Made by a program: the position numbers and the translations under genes. A stretch of DNA of 64,000 nt, taken from positions 19,436,001 through 19,500,000 of the forward strand of contig NC_134017.1 of the NCBI RefSeq assembly GCF_040712315.1. The letters run 5' to 3'. The notes beneath the pieces were generated by a model. The model was given only the letters and a program-made list of their open reading frames with translations. It made no database searches and was not told the origin of the DNA. Below, one piece after another: positions 45,783 to 64,000 of the stretch; position 1 is the stretch's first letter; each line of letters opens with the position of its first letter. This DNA is from Castanea sativa (taxonomy: Eukaryota; Streptophyta; Magnoliopsida; Fagales; Fagaceae).

Positions 45783-48700
45783 ATGGAACAAGTAGAAGAA
45801 GAAGGAAAATGGGAATCAAAATTTCCAGCATTTCCGTACAAGCCGTACTCAATCCAGATCGACTTCATGAACTCCCTCTACCATTCTCTCAACAAAGGCG
45901 GCGTCTCCATGCTCGAAAGCCCCACTGGTCTCTCTCTCTCAACCTATATATCTTAGCATAATAAAATATGTATTATCTGTTTGTTTCCTGAGAAAACTGA
46001 GTAAAACAAATGAAAATAAGATTTGGGTTTTGTTTACTTTATCTTTCTGAGGTTGTTTTTTGTTAGCATAATGTAGAGAATGTGAAATTAGCTACCCACG
46101 AAGAAATAATGTTCTCCCCGCTAATAATCACATAAAATAATGCTACCCCCATTGATAATTTTATTGAAAAATAATAAGGAAAAACTTAAAAAATAAAAGC
46201 TTTATTCTGTCAATTTTTGTTTTGGTCCATGAAGTTGAAGACTAAACTATGATGTTTTGTAGTATTTGGGTTAGTTGAGTGAAGTGTTAATTTTGTATGC
46301 TGTGCTAAATTTGAATTATAGAATTCTAAAGGAATCATTTCTTTCGTTGGCTTATGTATGAAATTTTTTTGTTGCAATAGGGACTGGTAAAACATTAAGT
46401 ATCATCTGTAGTGCTTTGCAATGGGTGGTTGACCGAAGGCAACAACAGAAATCAGAAAAAGAAGGTGATTCTGGTAAGAATCGGGACGATGAGTGTGGCT
46501 CAGATGATGAGCCTGATTGGATGAAAGACTTTGTTTTAAACAAAGATGACCAAGGTCAGAAGAAGAAGAATAAGGCAAAGAAATATGGTGTTGGATTTGG
46601 AAAACCTGATAAGAGAGGGAATCAGGAAAGTTGTAGGGACTTGTTCTCGCAGAGGATGGAAGGGGAAGATTTAGTTACAAAGAAAGAGGGAGAGAATTTG
46701 CAAAAGAAAAATGATGCAGTGGGGTTGAGTGATGAGGAGTTTTTGTTGGAAGATTATGAAAGTGATGAGGAAGGGTCTGGTGGAAAGTCAAAGAGGAAGG
46801 CTGGTGGGGAGTCTCTTAGTTTATCAAGTGATGGGGAAGAGGAAGAGGATCACTCTGATGAGGAAGAGGAGAAGTTGAAGGTTTATTTTTGTAGTCGAAC
46901 ACATTCACAGCTTTCACAGTTCATAAAGGAGTTAAGAAAGACAGAATTCGCTAATGAGATGAAGGTTGTGTGTTTGGGTTCTAGGAAAAATTTCTGCATC
47001 AATAAAGGTTAGGTTAATTCTTATTGAGTTTCTTTTCGGGAATTGTGTTAGAGATTACAATTTTTTTTAATGTGACATGTATTTCAGAGGTATCAAAACT
47101 TGGAAACTCCAATCGAATAAATGAGCGGTGCTTGGAGCTTCAAAAGAACAACAAAAAAGAGGTTTCCAAGATCAAGGTACCAAAATTTCTTATATCATTC
47201 CCATTACTTAAATTTGATGAATATTTTTTGGTTTGGTTTCCTGGAAACTTCTCCAATTGTGAGGATTGAAATATTATATATGCATAATATGAGCCTCATT
47301 TTCTCTGTAACTATGCTTGTGCCATCTTTTTAGTTCTTGCTTCAGCGACTTATTTAGTTATTTCTGAAGAGCAACTCTTTCACAGTTTCAGCTATTTAAG
47401 TTGTTAAGGCATGTTCATAAATAGTAGACTTTTCAGATCTTACAGCAAAGGATTCCAGAGAAAATGAATACCATGGAACCCATCATTTTTCCATGTTAAT
47501 CGCCCTCATAGTATAGGTTCGTGGAGTATTACTGATTCTATATCTCACACTTATTTCACTGTACTTCCACAATTAAAATTGAAGCCTCTCCTTTTTTTTT
47601 TCTTTTGTGTGTGTGTGTGTGTGTAAGGAACTACTTCCTTCCCTTAAAATAGCCAAGTTCCTCATTTGACATTTTATATGCATGCCATGCCATTTTCAGA
47701 GGAAAATTTTACCATGATTAAATCTAACTGTACCACTCTTCCTCTTTTATCTGGGATCTGGGGTATACTTTTTGTGTTGAGAATGTGAACCCAGCCTGCA
47801 CAGCTGGCTAACTAAAATATGATCATGGTGAAATTATCATACATCTATAATAATTGATCTGTTTCATGGGATAGTTGACCATATAAGAGGACACAGCATT
47901 CTAATAGTTGCATATTTTGTTTCCATGTAAAATGGGAAAATGTAGTTAGACTTCATCAATTCATGTGATTATGGAGGTTATAGCTTGACCAATCCATGGG
48001 ATGCCCCTGTGCTTAGTTGACCATATACAAGCATTTTTACCTCATTCTGTTTAAATGAATAGATGCTAACATGTGCTGATGAGCCAAGAGTGTTTCTCTT
48101 GACTGATGGAAGTATTGATTACAGAACTTAGGTGCAGGAGGAAGAATACGCAGGACCAAGGCCTGTTCTGGATGCCCAATGCTTAGAAAACCTAAATTAC
48201 AAAGACAATTCAGAGGTGAGATATCTCAACAAGGAGCCTTGGATATTGAAGATCTTGTTAACCTTGGAAGAAATATGGGAACTTGTCCATATTATGGCTC
48301 CCGAAGCATGGTCCCTGCAGCTGATCTTGTGATTCTACCCTATCAATCTCTTCTATCAAAATCATCTCGCGAATCACTTGGCTTAAATTTGAAGAATAAT
48401 ATTGTTATAATAGATGAGGCTCACAATCTAGCTGATTCACTCATCAGCATGTATGACTCAAAAATTAGTTTGTTACAGGTAAACAAGTCATTTACCACAT
48501 TTTTATCTAACTACTATTAGTGCTTCTTAAAAGCTATTTGGATTTGTGAATGTGGTTCAGCTGCTCTTTGAGCATTGTTCTGAACTCCCTTGGGAACAAA
48601 TTCAGTTGAACCAATGATAGACAAATGATAATCTTTGGCTAATGTATTTGGACCAAGGGTCCATTTGTTGGCACTAAAGTGAAAAGTGATTTTAGGTCCC

Positions 48701-51614
48701 AGAAAGTTTGGAAAAAAAATGTCAAATGGTACTAATTGCAAGAGATGATATATATGTGTGCGCGCGTGTGCATGTGTGTGCGCGCGCGTGCGTGTGTATA
48801 GACACACATAATAAATGGCACCAATTGCCTTTTACAACTGTTTTCCCACACTCACTTTCAACTTAAATGGATAGGCCCCTACCTTCAAATCAAATTTTGA
48901 AGCCCAAAAAGGTGCAAACAAATGCCTACCAAATGGCATCAGCCCCACCCCCTCCCACCAGTAGATAAAGGGCAGAGGGTGGAATATCATGTGTTCAATC
49001 CTATACTGTTCTAAGTGGTTCTTACCTGCAAAAGCTATTAAAAGAACAAGAGACTGATGATAACCTTAGAGTTCCTAGTCTTCACTTAGTGTACTTTGAG
49101 GTTAGAAACTTTTATTGTGCTAACAATTTAAGCTTTTATGATGGTATTGTAGATAGTGGGTATTAAATTTTTAAGTGTATATTGAAATGTTTAATTTTCT
49201 ACAGTTGGAGAATGTACATTCCCAAATAGGGAGGTACTTTGAGAGATTTCGCAATCTCTTGGGACCTGGTAATCGTAGATATATCCAAACCCTGATGGTC
49301 CTTACTCAGGCTTTCCTCCGAAGTTTACTTGAGGGTACAAGTGTAGATTTTCCTCAAACTTCTGGAGCAAATGGTGTCTTCTATGGTTCAATGGCCATTA
49401 ATGATTTTCTATTTTCACTCAATATAGACAACATCAACTTGGTGAAATTGGTCCAGTATATAAAGGAAAGCAATATCATCCACAAGGTGAGTTCTTCTAT
49501 TTATGTGTGTGACAATGTGCCATATAATTTTTTCTTGCTTGCTCTTTCCCTGTTTTTCAGGTAAAAATATTCTTTGTTTGCCAGGTCAGCAGTTATGGGG
49601 ATAAAATGGCTAGCTTGCAAAAATGTTCAGCACACTATGACACTAGGGATTTTAGTGAGGAGGAAAGCACTCTGTCAGGTTTCCGGGCATTATCTGATAT
49701 GTTGCAATCACTTACAAACAATAATGGTGATGGAAGGATTATTGTCTCTAGGTCTCAACCAACATGCTCTGGACAAAAAGGAGGATACATAAAATATGTT
49801 ATGCTCACTGGTGAAAAGATCTTTTCTGAGGTTCTCCAGAAATTGCTTATTTTGACATGCATAGATTATGCTTTGCTTAGATTTATTGCCCCCATATTAA
49901 TAATTTCATCTGAACTTCCTACAGATTGTGGACCAAGCACATGCTGTTCTACTGGCAGGAGGAACTCTGCAGCCTATAGAAGAAACAAGGGAGCGACTCT
50001 TCCCATGGCTACCACCAAATCAGTTGCATTTCTTTACATGTAGTCACATTGTCCCTCCTGAGAGTATTTTGCCAGTTGCAGTTTCCCGCGGCCCTTCTGG
50101 TCAGTCTTTTGATTTTAGCTACAGCTCTAGAAGCTCGTCAATCATGGTGAGTGTAAAGATTCATTCATAATTCTTTATAGAAATTTCTGTCTTCTATCAC
50201 TGTTAGTGATCTAATTGATTATTTTCTTATTAACTCGAAGTATGTGCAGTCCTGTTCATGGATTGAATATTTTTGTGTTGAGATATTTAACGTTCTTTTT
50301 CAGTCTTAATTAAATGCTTGGTTCAAGTCAATTGAAAGAAACACTAATTATTTTCTTCTACATTTATTTTCCCTAGAAACTACTGTGTATGATGATTGAC
50401 TATGCTTTGTTAATGGGCTTGAATTTACAGATCCAGGAGCTAGGGCTTTTGCTTTGCAATTTGGTAACAGTGGTTCCTGAAGGAATTGTTGTGTTCTTCT
50501 CTTCGTTTGATTATGAAGGACAGGTCTATGATGCATGGAAGGCTTCAGGCATCATGGAAAGGATTATGAAGAAGAAACGTTTATTTAGGGAGCCTAGAAA
50601 AAGTACGGATGTGGAATCTGTTCTTAAGGAATACAAGGAAACAATTAATACATTGTCTAATGGGGATTCAAAAGAAAATCCAGCCTCTCAGAGTGGTGCA
50701 ATACTCCTTGCTGTTGTCGGTGGAAAGATATCAGAAGGTATCAACTTAAGTGATGGAATGGGTCGATGTATAGTTATGGTTGGCCTGCCCTATCCTAGCC
50801 CATCTGATATTGAGTTGATTGAGAGGGTGAAGCATATTGAAGGTCTGGGAACTTCAAATCCCATGAAACCTCCTAAATTTTCAGACACTGAAGAAGCTTA
50901 CAATGGAGATGTAAAGGCTGGATTTGACATCCTAAGAAGTTGCAGGCACAGAGGAAAAGAATACTATGAAAATCTTTGCGTGAAAGCTGTAAATCAATCA
51001 ATTGGTGCGTGCTAACTAACATATGCTACCTTTAAAAGACCTTAAGCAAGCCTGGTAAATCATATTATTAGCTCACTGGGACATTATGTAATGTCCAAAA
51101 TCCAGTGAGATGTAACCAAGCTCCAGGTTCCATGGTTCATAATGGTAGAACTTCCAAATGCGGTTCTCCATAGTGTCTTTAGATTCTATATAGAACTAGC
51201 AATGTGTATGATCCGTGGTCCATGGAGATACTTTGATGGTCTGTCCAGATGTCAGGAATCAATTCTGAGTTTTCACTTTTTCCTGCATTGTGCATGCATA
51301 TTGTGCATTGAAGGTTTTTATTTTTTGGTCACCCATGTATACATGTCTGGAGGGTTTTATGTTGAATTTTCCTTGATACCCTTACATTTTTTGTTTCAGG
51401 TAGAGCAATTCGGCACGTAAATGACTATGCAGCAATTTTGTTGGTTGACGCTCGGTATTCATCTGATCCATCAAATAGAAGCTTATCTCACCCAACTAAC
51501 AAGCTCCCACAATGGATAAAAAATCGTCTAGTTTCTTCTACTGATAGCTATGGTGAAGTTCATAGACTGTTGCATCAGTTCTTCAGACTCAACAAGAAGA
51601 GAGGAAGTCAGTAG
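45783..51614 (+). CDS. CHL1: CHL1/DDX11-type ATP-dependent DNA helicase (XPD family)
   Basis: Nine exons: 45783-45927, 46381-47007, 47088-47176, 48125-48478, 49205-49486, 49585-49830, 49925-50146, 50431-51004 and 51400-51614. They sum to 2,754 nt (917 aa), all GT-AG and in phase. Motif I is MLESPTGTGKT (about 43-53). An acidic, Lys/Glu-rich insert follows (about 65-205), then [11 protein letters not shown] (motif Ia). Candidate iron-sulfur cysteines are in NFCINK (C254), RCLEL (C272), CSGCPM (C301, C304) and GTCPYYGSR. The Walker B box is IIDEAHN. Motifs IV-VI include [28 protein letters not shown] and QSIGRAIRH. This family unwinds 5'-3' and helps sister-chromatid cohesion and replication-fork repair. 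The intact motifs suggest a working gene. Confidence 0.94.
48751..48800. repeat. 50-bp perfectly alternating pyrimidine-purine tract in a CHL1 intron
   Basis: A run of TA, TG, CG and CA dinucleotides with no break in the pyrimidine-purine alternation. It is a possible Z-DNA-forming microsatellite in intron 4. Confidence 0.9.
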
Positions 51615-53972
51615 AATATTATTTAAGTTGCAAGGACTGAAGAGAGAGTGCATTGCACTTATCAAAAAAGAGAGAGAAAGAGAGAATGCGTTGCATTGTA
51701 CTTTAGTTAGCAAATTTTTTTAAAGTGATCCATCAACTTTTACCTGTATGTTCTCTTAAGTTGGGTGGGTCCAGAGCAGTTCTTGGAAGAAAGTGGGGCA
51801 GAGCTGACAGACACAAAATAAAGTGGCTGAGCAGCCGTGATATGGACACTTGGCTAAACTGAATGATTGAAAATAGTATACTAGCATTGATGAATTCCAA
51901 TCTTGTTTTAGAAGTTGATTTTTGGTTATTCTTCATAGTGTACTTTAGATCTGTATTTCTTGTCCCTCGTTTGTAATTATGACAATTTTATTTTAATAAT
52001 TGAATTGATACAGAATAATTTTTCAATTTCAGTATTGTTTTCCAAGCAATGAGAATTATTAGTGGGTCAGATGCTCATGTTCTGTAACACTTAAATCTGG
52101 GTCTGTACATGTGTGTCTGTGTTTCTTTCTCCTTTTGGGCTTTCTTTCTCCGTTTCTCTACTCGCTAGCTAGTAGCTAACTTGGAACTGATAGGTGCTGA
52201 TCACTGCTTAGTTTTCATTGTAAAGAGATTACTAAGCTGTATTGGGCTGCTTTTGGTACGGATTACTGGAGTTCCAATTTTATCCACAGATTACACCAAT
52301 CACTGCTCTTGAACCACTAGAGATGTTTTTTTTTGGCCGTTACTATAATTTATTACATATACAACTTAGATTATCAAATGTGTCACCATCTTAACAGGTT
52401 TAGTGCACTAGAGTACTGGACATAAGCTCTACCATTTGAAATGGAATTGGCTTGGATCTAGTGCTTCAGTGCATCGAACCCATTGCAACGGTAACATGTG
52501 ACTAAAAGTGGACATATGTCATCATTGCAACAGGTCTAGTACACTAGAGCACTAGACTCAAGCTTTACCCTTATCAAAGGACTTGGCTTAGGTCTAGTGT
52601 ACTAAAACTATTGTGATCGCAATAGGTTGCCAAAAGTGCACGTCACCATCATAGTGGGTCCAATGCCCGTGGACCGAAGTTTTGCTGCCTTCCCAAGCAC
52701 CATGACAGTTGATAACAGTCATGTAATGAACTCTTTTCTGGGTTTGAGTTTGCTTGCAGCTCCTAGAAGGCAGGGCTATAATTGAACTTAGCTAACTCAA
52801 CAGTAACTTGCCAAATCTATGCAAGTGAAACAAAATTTGGTTTTTCCTTTGTATGAGGTTGATGGTAGGATTTTAACGTTGCAACATTGAGAAAGTGACT
52901 TAACTGCAGCACAGGAAACGAAATGCACTTTAATGACGTATCCTGAAATCAAAGAGCTCTAATACCAGCCTCATTAAAAATTGGGAGACAATAAAGCTCT
53001 TTCTGTAAACGCGATGGGGAATTTTCACCAACAACACCTATAATGGATGATCAATTAAATATCCAATGCGCCAACCTGATTGGCTCTTGAAAAGTATGAT
53101 GATCTCTTTTTTTTGAGAAAAAGAGCATGATAATCTTGGATTAGTATTTGTTAATAAAAAAAAAAGTTGAACATTTGATTGAGGAGGTTTAAATATAGTT
53201 CAACTACTACTTTTAGTATGGGACCGTTTTGGTCCCTATTGTCTAAAAAATGTATAAAGATAATCACGTAGCGGTTGGACGGTTTAAGTTTAATACAAGA
53301 AATACTACAAAAGCTTTACCAACCCACTGGCCATTGCCTTTACCTTTGCATATTAATGAATGCCACAGCACAACTTTTCACAACAAGTAGTCAAACAAAG
53401 GAAAAAAAAAGAGAAAACATTCATAATCTTTGGATTCTAAAGTTCTCAGTCTCATAATCTCATTTAAAATATCTTCTGGACATATAGAATGTACCTATTT
53501 TTATTTTGAGTTTGGATCTACTATGTTCTGGCCGTCTGATTTGTAGTCATATAATCAAACGATTATCAAGATTGAGAGAGAGAGAAAGAATAAAAAGTAT
53601 TTTATGTATCCGATATATGTATCCTCCCACTCACAAGATGTGAGTCTAAAACGACTAGGGGCTCACATACTGTGAGAGGAAAGATGCATAAGATAATTAT
53701 TGGAGAAAAAGATAAAAAAGCATCGACAATATAGAAACGCGTGGACAAAAAGATGTATAAGAAGCCAAAATAGAAGAAAATGTTCCCTCTAGATTCCATT
53801 GCCTTTGTCTTTAGGTTACTTTAAGAAACTTGAATTGTCTATCTTCCTTATCTGTATATTGGAAGCAACATCAGGAGAAGACAAGAAGCAGCAAAACAGA
53901 TTGGAGCTGTGTCTGTTCTTGTAGTTGTAGACCCTGACTGTAAAGCAGTCTACGATACAATAGAGCCACAAA
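51615..53972. other. Intergenic region with an old tandem duplication
   Basis: At 52380-52516 and 52517-52643 a ~130-bp unit is repeated with divergence (TGTCAC/TGTCAT, CAACAGGT, TAGTxCACTAGAGxACT, then TAAAAGTGGACA/CAAAAGTGCACG). Otherwise there is AT-rich sequence and a GA-rich run at about 53573-53590. No coding region is supported before 53973. Confidence 0.55.
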
Positions 53973-54611
53973 ATGCTGCTTAGAAAAACTATATATAATA
54001 CCAGGATCCTTTTTCAGAAAACTCTTGAAAACCTCAAGTATATCTTCTTTGGAGGGTACCAGAAGCTTTCAAAACCAGTTTCCTTCAGTCCCTTCTCTCT
54101 TCGCAGTGGCAAGCGAAAAGATCATCAAAGAGATCAATTCTATACTAATTTTTGTGATGAATGGGAGGCCAATCTATGTAAGGCGAAGGAGAGCTACGAT
54201 AATAGTATAATGGCCTCAATAGATCCCAAGAAGGAAGAAGATGCATGTGGTGGAAGCTTCATGAAGTTTGCAAAGCAAAGTCCTGTGGACAGCATAGAAG
54301 AAGGGGTGGTAAAAGAAAAGAACAAAGAAAGTCCCCAAATCGAGAAAGGAGAAGAGTCATGTTCTAAGAACATGAATGGAGCTTGCCAAGGTTTAGCGCA
54401 AAAGATGAAGGATTTGGAAGGGATGGGTGTAGGTGATGTGGAACAAGTGTTGGACATAGAAGAGGCTCTTCACTACTATTCTCGCCTTACAAGCCCAGTT
54501 TACCTAGACATTGTCGACAAATTTTTCACAGACATGTACACAGAATTCTCTGTTCCACAGGCCTCTGCCAGCATCAACAATTCGAAGAGACTTGGCTCGA
54601 TTAGGTTGTAG
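53973..54611 (+). CDS. Plant protein of unknown function, 212 aa
   Basis: A single uninterrupted ORF with an ATG at 53973 and a stop at 54609-54611. It begins MLLRKTIYNTRILFQKTLEN and has a Phe/Ser-rich basic stretch up to about residue 50. The charged middle (about 75-145) is Lys/Glu-rich. The conserved-looking C-terminal part (about 145-195) includes LAQKMKDLEGMGVGDVEQVL, DIEEALHYYSRLTSPVYLDI and VDKFFTDMYTEF. The amphipathic C-terminal block and basic start resemble an uncharacterised plant-specific family that I cannot name. There is no signal peptide or membrane segment. The gene is flanked by helicase (same strand) and peroxidase (opposite strand), and nothing links their functions. Length, codon use and the conserved-looking ends support a real gene. 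Confidence 0.7.
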   Translation: MLLRKTIYNTRILFQKTLENLKYIFFGGYQKLSKPVSFSPFSLRSGKRKDHQRDQFYTNFCDEWEANLCKAKESYDNSIMASIDPKKEEDACGGSFMKFAKQSPVDSIEEGVVKEKNKESPQIEKGEESCSKNMNGACQGLAQKMKDLEGMGVGDVEQVLDIEEALHYYSRLTSPVYLDIVDKFFTDMYTEFSVPQASASINNSKRLGSIRL

Positions 54612-55398
54612 ATGGCCATATTAGTGAGTTTTTTCTTTGTGCATATGGATTTGCTTTTTCTTTATCTTGTTTTCCTTTTTTTCATTTCCTTTTCTTTCGT
54701 TTGGGCTTTTGTGAGTTTGATTTTCATTTCCAGCTTTATTAACCATTCTTAAGTGTCTCCCAATTGATATTTTCTTGAGTCTGTCTTGTTACCAATAGAC
54801 AAAATAAATTTTTCATGAAGTTAAAGAGTTATTATTTCCACCCCCATTTCTTGGGGTCTATATATTCATTCTTTAACATGAATTTCTCTGTGGAGATGCT
54901 TGGATACAACACTTGTTTACTATACATTGAGCTAAAGTAATATCATTCTTGCTTTCAACCATCATGAGTGTATTGGGTATTCCCTTTTCACACACGGTTG
55001 GTCTCGGTCAGTGCAAAAGCATGTCCCCTAGAATAACTATACATCATTACATCTACAAACCCTGTTGTGAGAGGAATGAAACAATCTAATGCTACAAATG
55101 AATACAACAAAATTTTTCAGAAAATCCACTACCATTTTTTGGTTGAATAAAGAAAAACCAATAGCTATTATCTGTTTTCTGGGTCCTGAAACTATGGCAT
55201 AAACAACAAAGATCCATTAATGTATCTAGACATTTCAAAACCACTATAGACTTTAGAGACTGCAATTGTAGCATTTGAAAATAGAATGCATATAGCACAT
55301 GCAACAGTTGCCTGAACTAGTATTACAGCCCATTCCATCCCCCCCCCCCCCCCCAAAAAAAAGAATAAGAGAAAAAAAAAATGGAAAGAAAACCTTCC
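54612..55398. other. Intergenic region between convergent genes
   Basis: Contains the 3' flanks of the 212-aa gene (+) and the peroxidase gene (-). A run of about 16 Cs near 55340 followed by As is the only notable feature. Confidence 0.6.
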
Positions 55399-57672
<2,274 letters not shown>

Positions 57673-58129
57673 TAGCTCTCTATGTCAAAGATTGGAATTA
57701 GCATTTGATTTTGTGTTGTGTACTTGGTTTCATGGACTCGTTTGTTTTAAAGATTATGGTGGCGGGAAAGGTTGTATGAAATGACGGAATGCCCCCTTTA
57801 GCTTAAAAGTTGTTAAGTTAGTTGGAAATGTAGTTGATTGTGTTGTCCTTGAAATTGAGATTGATCGGGGCCGTTGATGGACATGGGTCACTGTTGTTGG
57901 GTGGGCCTTGTATGAATATGGGTAATGGTCAAAATTGATCATTGCCATTTGGGGCACATATAGTACCATATGCAAATATGGACAAAAGAATACAAAGGCA
58001 CTTAAGAGGGTGAGTACTCAGAAATAGGACCAAAAACAGTTTTGGATAAAGCCCATGAAGCCATGACTCCAAGTCGCAAATACAAGTCCAAGTATGTTCA
58101 TCTAACCCCATTTGTACACAAAAAATAAA
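57673..58129 (-). promoter_or_regulatory. Upstream region of the peroxidase gene
   Basis: Non-coding. It presumably holds the peroxidase promoter and 5' leader on the minus strand. No element was identified with confidence. It ends at the target duplication (58121-58129) of the MITE. Confidence 0.35.
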
Positions 58130-58672
58130 CTCAGAAATATCATTTTGGACTTGTACCTATTTTGGTCCTTACCTTTTTATTTTAGCACTTCTACTCCCTA
58201 AAATGAAAAACAAGTTCTATTTTAGTCCTTACTATCATCTCACTAATAAAAATTATTTACGTGGCAGACGGAGTGCACTATTGGCATACTAAATGATGAC
58301 GTGCCCATTTAAAAAGAAAAAATTATATGTTCAGAATATTTTCACAACAAATTTTAAGTTGCAGGTTGTTACTGGTTGTTATTATTGGGGGGAAAAAAGT
58401 AATCTCAGTGATATGTTCAAATTTAAACCAATAATAACTAACCATCTATGATTAGTTATGAAAATGTTGTGAACGTAGTACTTTCTTATTTTAATGGTTA
58501 CGTTCGCATTTAGTGTGCTAATAGTGCACTTGATCTGCCACGTAAACAATTTCCGTTAGTAATATGATAGTAGGAACTAAAATAGAACCTTTTTTCATTT
58601 TAGGGATTACAAGCGGTATAATAAAAAAATAAGGGCCAAAATGGAAATAGGGACGAAAATGATATTTCTGCC
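58130..58672. mobile_element. MULE-type MITE, 543 bp, with a nested palindromic MITE
   Basis: The left end CTCAGAAATATCATTTTGGA and the right end, reverse-complemented, GGCAGAAATATCATTTTCGT start inverted arms that match for more than 150 bp. These arms include TCTATTTTAGT, TACGTGGCAGA and GTGCACTATT. AAAAATAAA flanks both sides (58121-58129 and 58673-58681), a 9-bp target duplication as in Mutator-like elements. Near the centre (about 58341-58473) is another inverted repeat, TTCACAACA...TTATTATTGG against CCAATAATAA...TGTTGTGAA. This appears to be a second MITE inserted later. Confidence 0.88.
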
Positions 58673-58681
58673 AAAAATAAA

Positions 58682-59503
58682 ATAGAGGGTAGATTCTCAA
58701 GTGTTAAATTTTGGCGTAGGTGGAAAAAACAGATCCAAGGTCCATTGCATTTAGCTGTGCCACATACTTCATAATAATGTATCACATTCGTTACAAACCG
58801 AATACAATCAATCTTGTTCACGGATTTTGGCTTTGGACAGTTTATGTTGGATAAGATTCTTTACCATTTTTTCACGGATCAGTGTCCCCTCATTATCAGG
58901 CTCATTAATTTCACATATATTTCCTCATTATGGGTGGCCATTGTTTAGCTGGCTCCTTCAATGCGATGACAAAGACGTCGTTCATGACTTTTATTTAAGA
59001 GTTAAAATTTCTGATATCACACTGCTGAAGAATGCCATATGGCTTGTGGCTTCATAAATATGAGTAACTTGCACGATGGGCACAAAGGAGTGTTTGTCTT
59101 ATAGAATCGACCACTAGAAAACAAGAGGTAAATGAATCCAACAGGAATATTCAATCAATTAATCAAATTACAATGCTTTAAAGCTTTACAGTAGGCATGC
59201 CCAGTTGGCACATGAATCCAATACTTTGTCTATAAATTGCTTATGGGGAAAAAATTATAGCAATGATATACTGTGAAAGAGAAACTGGACCTTAATCAGA
59301 GGAAACCTCCAACCCCCCAAACCCAGTAAAGATTACAACCGATACTTGAATAATCCAGCACTGCCACTTGGGATGCCATATCAAATCTTGCTCCAATTGA
59401 ATTTGAAAAATACATAACCCATCACCAAGCCACTAACCTTGCAATTATATTCTTAAAGCATTACCCAGTAGAATTTTACTAGCATTTGCCCTTCCAAATG
59501 AAA
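58682..59503. other. Intergenic and 3' flank of the kinesin gene
   Basis: No gene or repeat was recognised. The part next to 59504 is the probable 3' UTR of the minus-strand kinesin gene. Confidence 0.55.

Positions 59504-64000
<4,497 letters not shown>

Overview
This window reads as nuclear chromosomal DNA of a dicot plant, probably a woody eudicot. It has spliced genes with GT-AG introns, an AT-rich intergenic background and a dense mix of plant transposons. The species cannot be fixed from the sequence alone. All exon models below were assembled by eye from splice signals and reading phase. In each complete model the exon lengths sum to a multiple of three.

Left part (1-22.5 kb): transposons. 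At 1-2.9 kb lies the 5' part of an L1-type LINE on the minus strand, with an intact ORF1 and an ORF2 that stays open to the window edge. At 3.6-7.7 kb is a second LINE whose 5' part is inverted relative to its 3' part. Both parts sit between one pair of 16-bp target-site duplications, the hallmark of twin priming. A likely short Helitron follows at 10.44-10.87 kb. From 11,197 to 22,472 is a complete Ty3/gypsy element of Tat-like organisation on the minus strand, with 795/796-bp LTRs and an ACTAG target duplication. It carries a decayed gag-pol, five 151-bp tandem repeats, and a spliced antisense ORF near its 3' LTR.

Middle (22.5-45.8 kb): a 16-exon sorting-nexin-like gene (PXA-PX-nexin C, + strand) converges on a four-exon eL37 ribosomal protein gene (- strand). 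Then comes a full-length hAT transposon (38,106-42,882, 8-bp duplication CATACCTC). Its right end is tandemly duplicated and carries several terminal-repeat-like sequences plus a small MULE-type MITE. A further inverted-repeat element with GGCCGAAA/CCGGAAT motifs sits at 44.4-45.0 kb.

Right part (45.8-64 kb): a CHL1/DDX11-type iron-sulfur DNA helicase (+, 9 exons), a single-exon plant protein of unknown function (+), a class III peroxidase (-, 4 exons), and the C-terminal part of a kinesin-13 motor gene (-) that runs off the right edge. Between peroxidase and kinesin is a 543-bp MULE-type MITE with a second palindromic MITE nested inside it.

The host genes look like unrelated housekeeping and cell-biology genes. 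I see no operon-like or pathway cluster. The most informative features are the transposon architectures: the twin-primed LINE, the antisense ORF of the Tat-like element with a basic nuclear-signal-like motif, the multi-ended hAT element, and a repeated CAG-to-TAG decay pattern in the retrotransposon.
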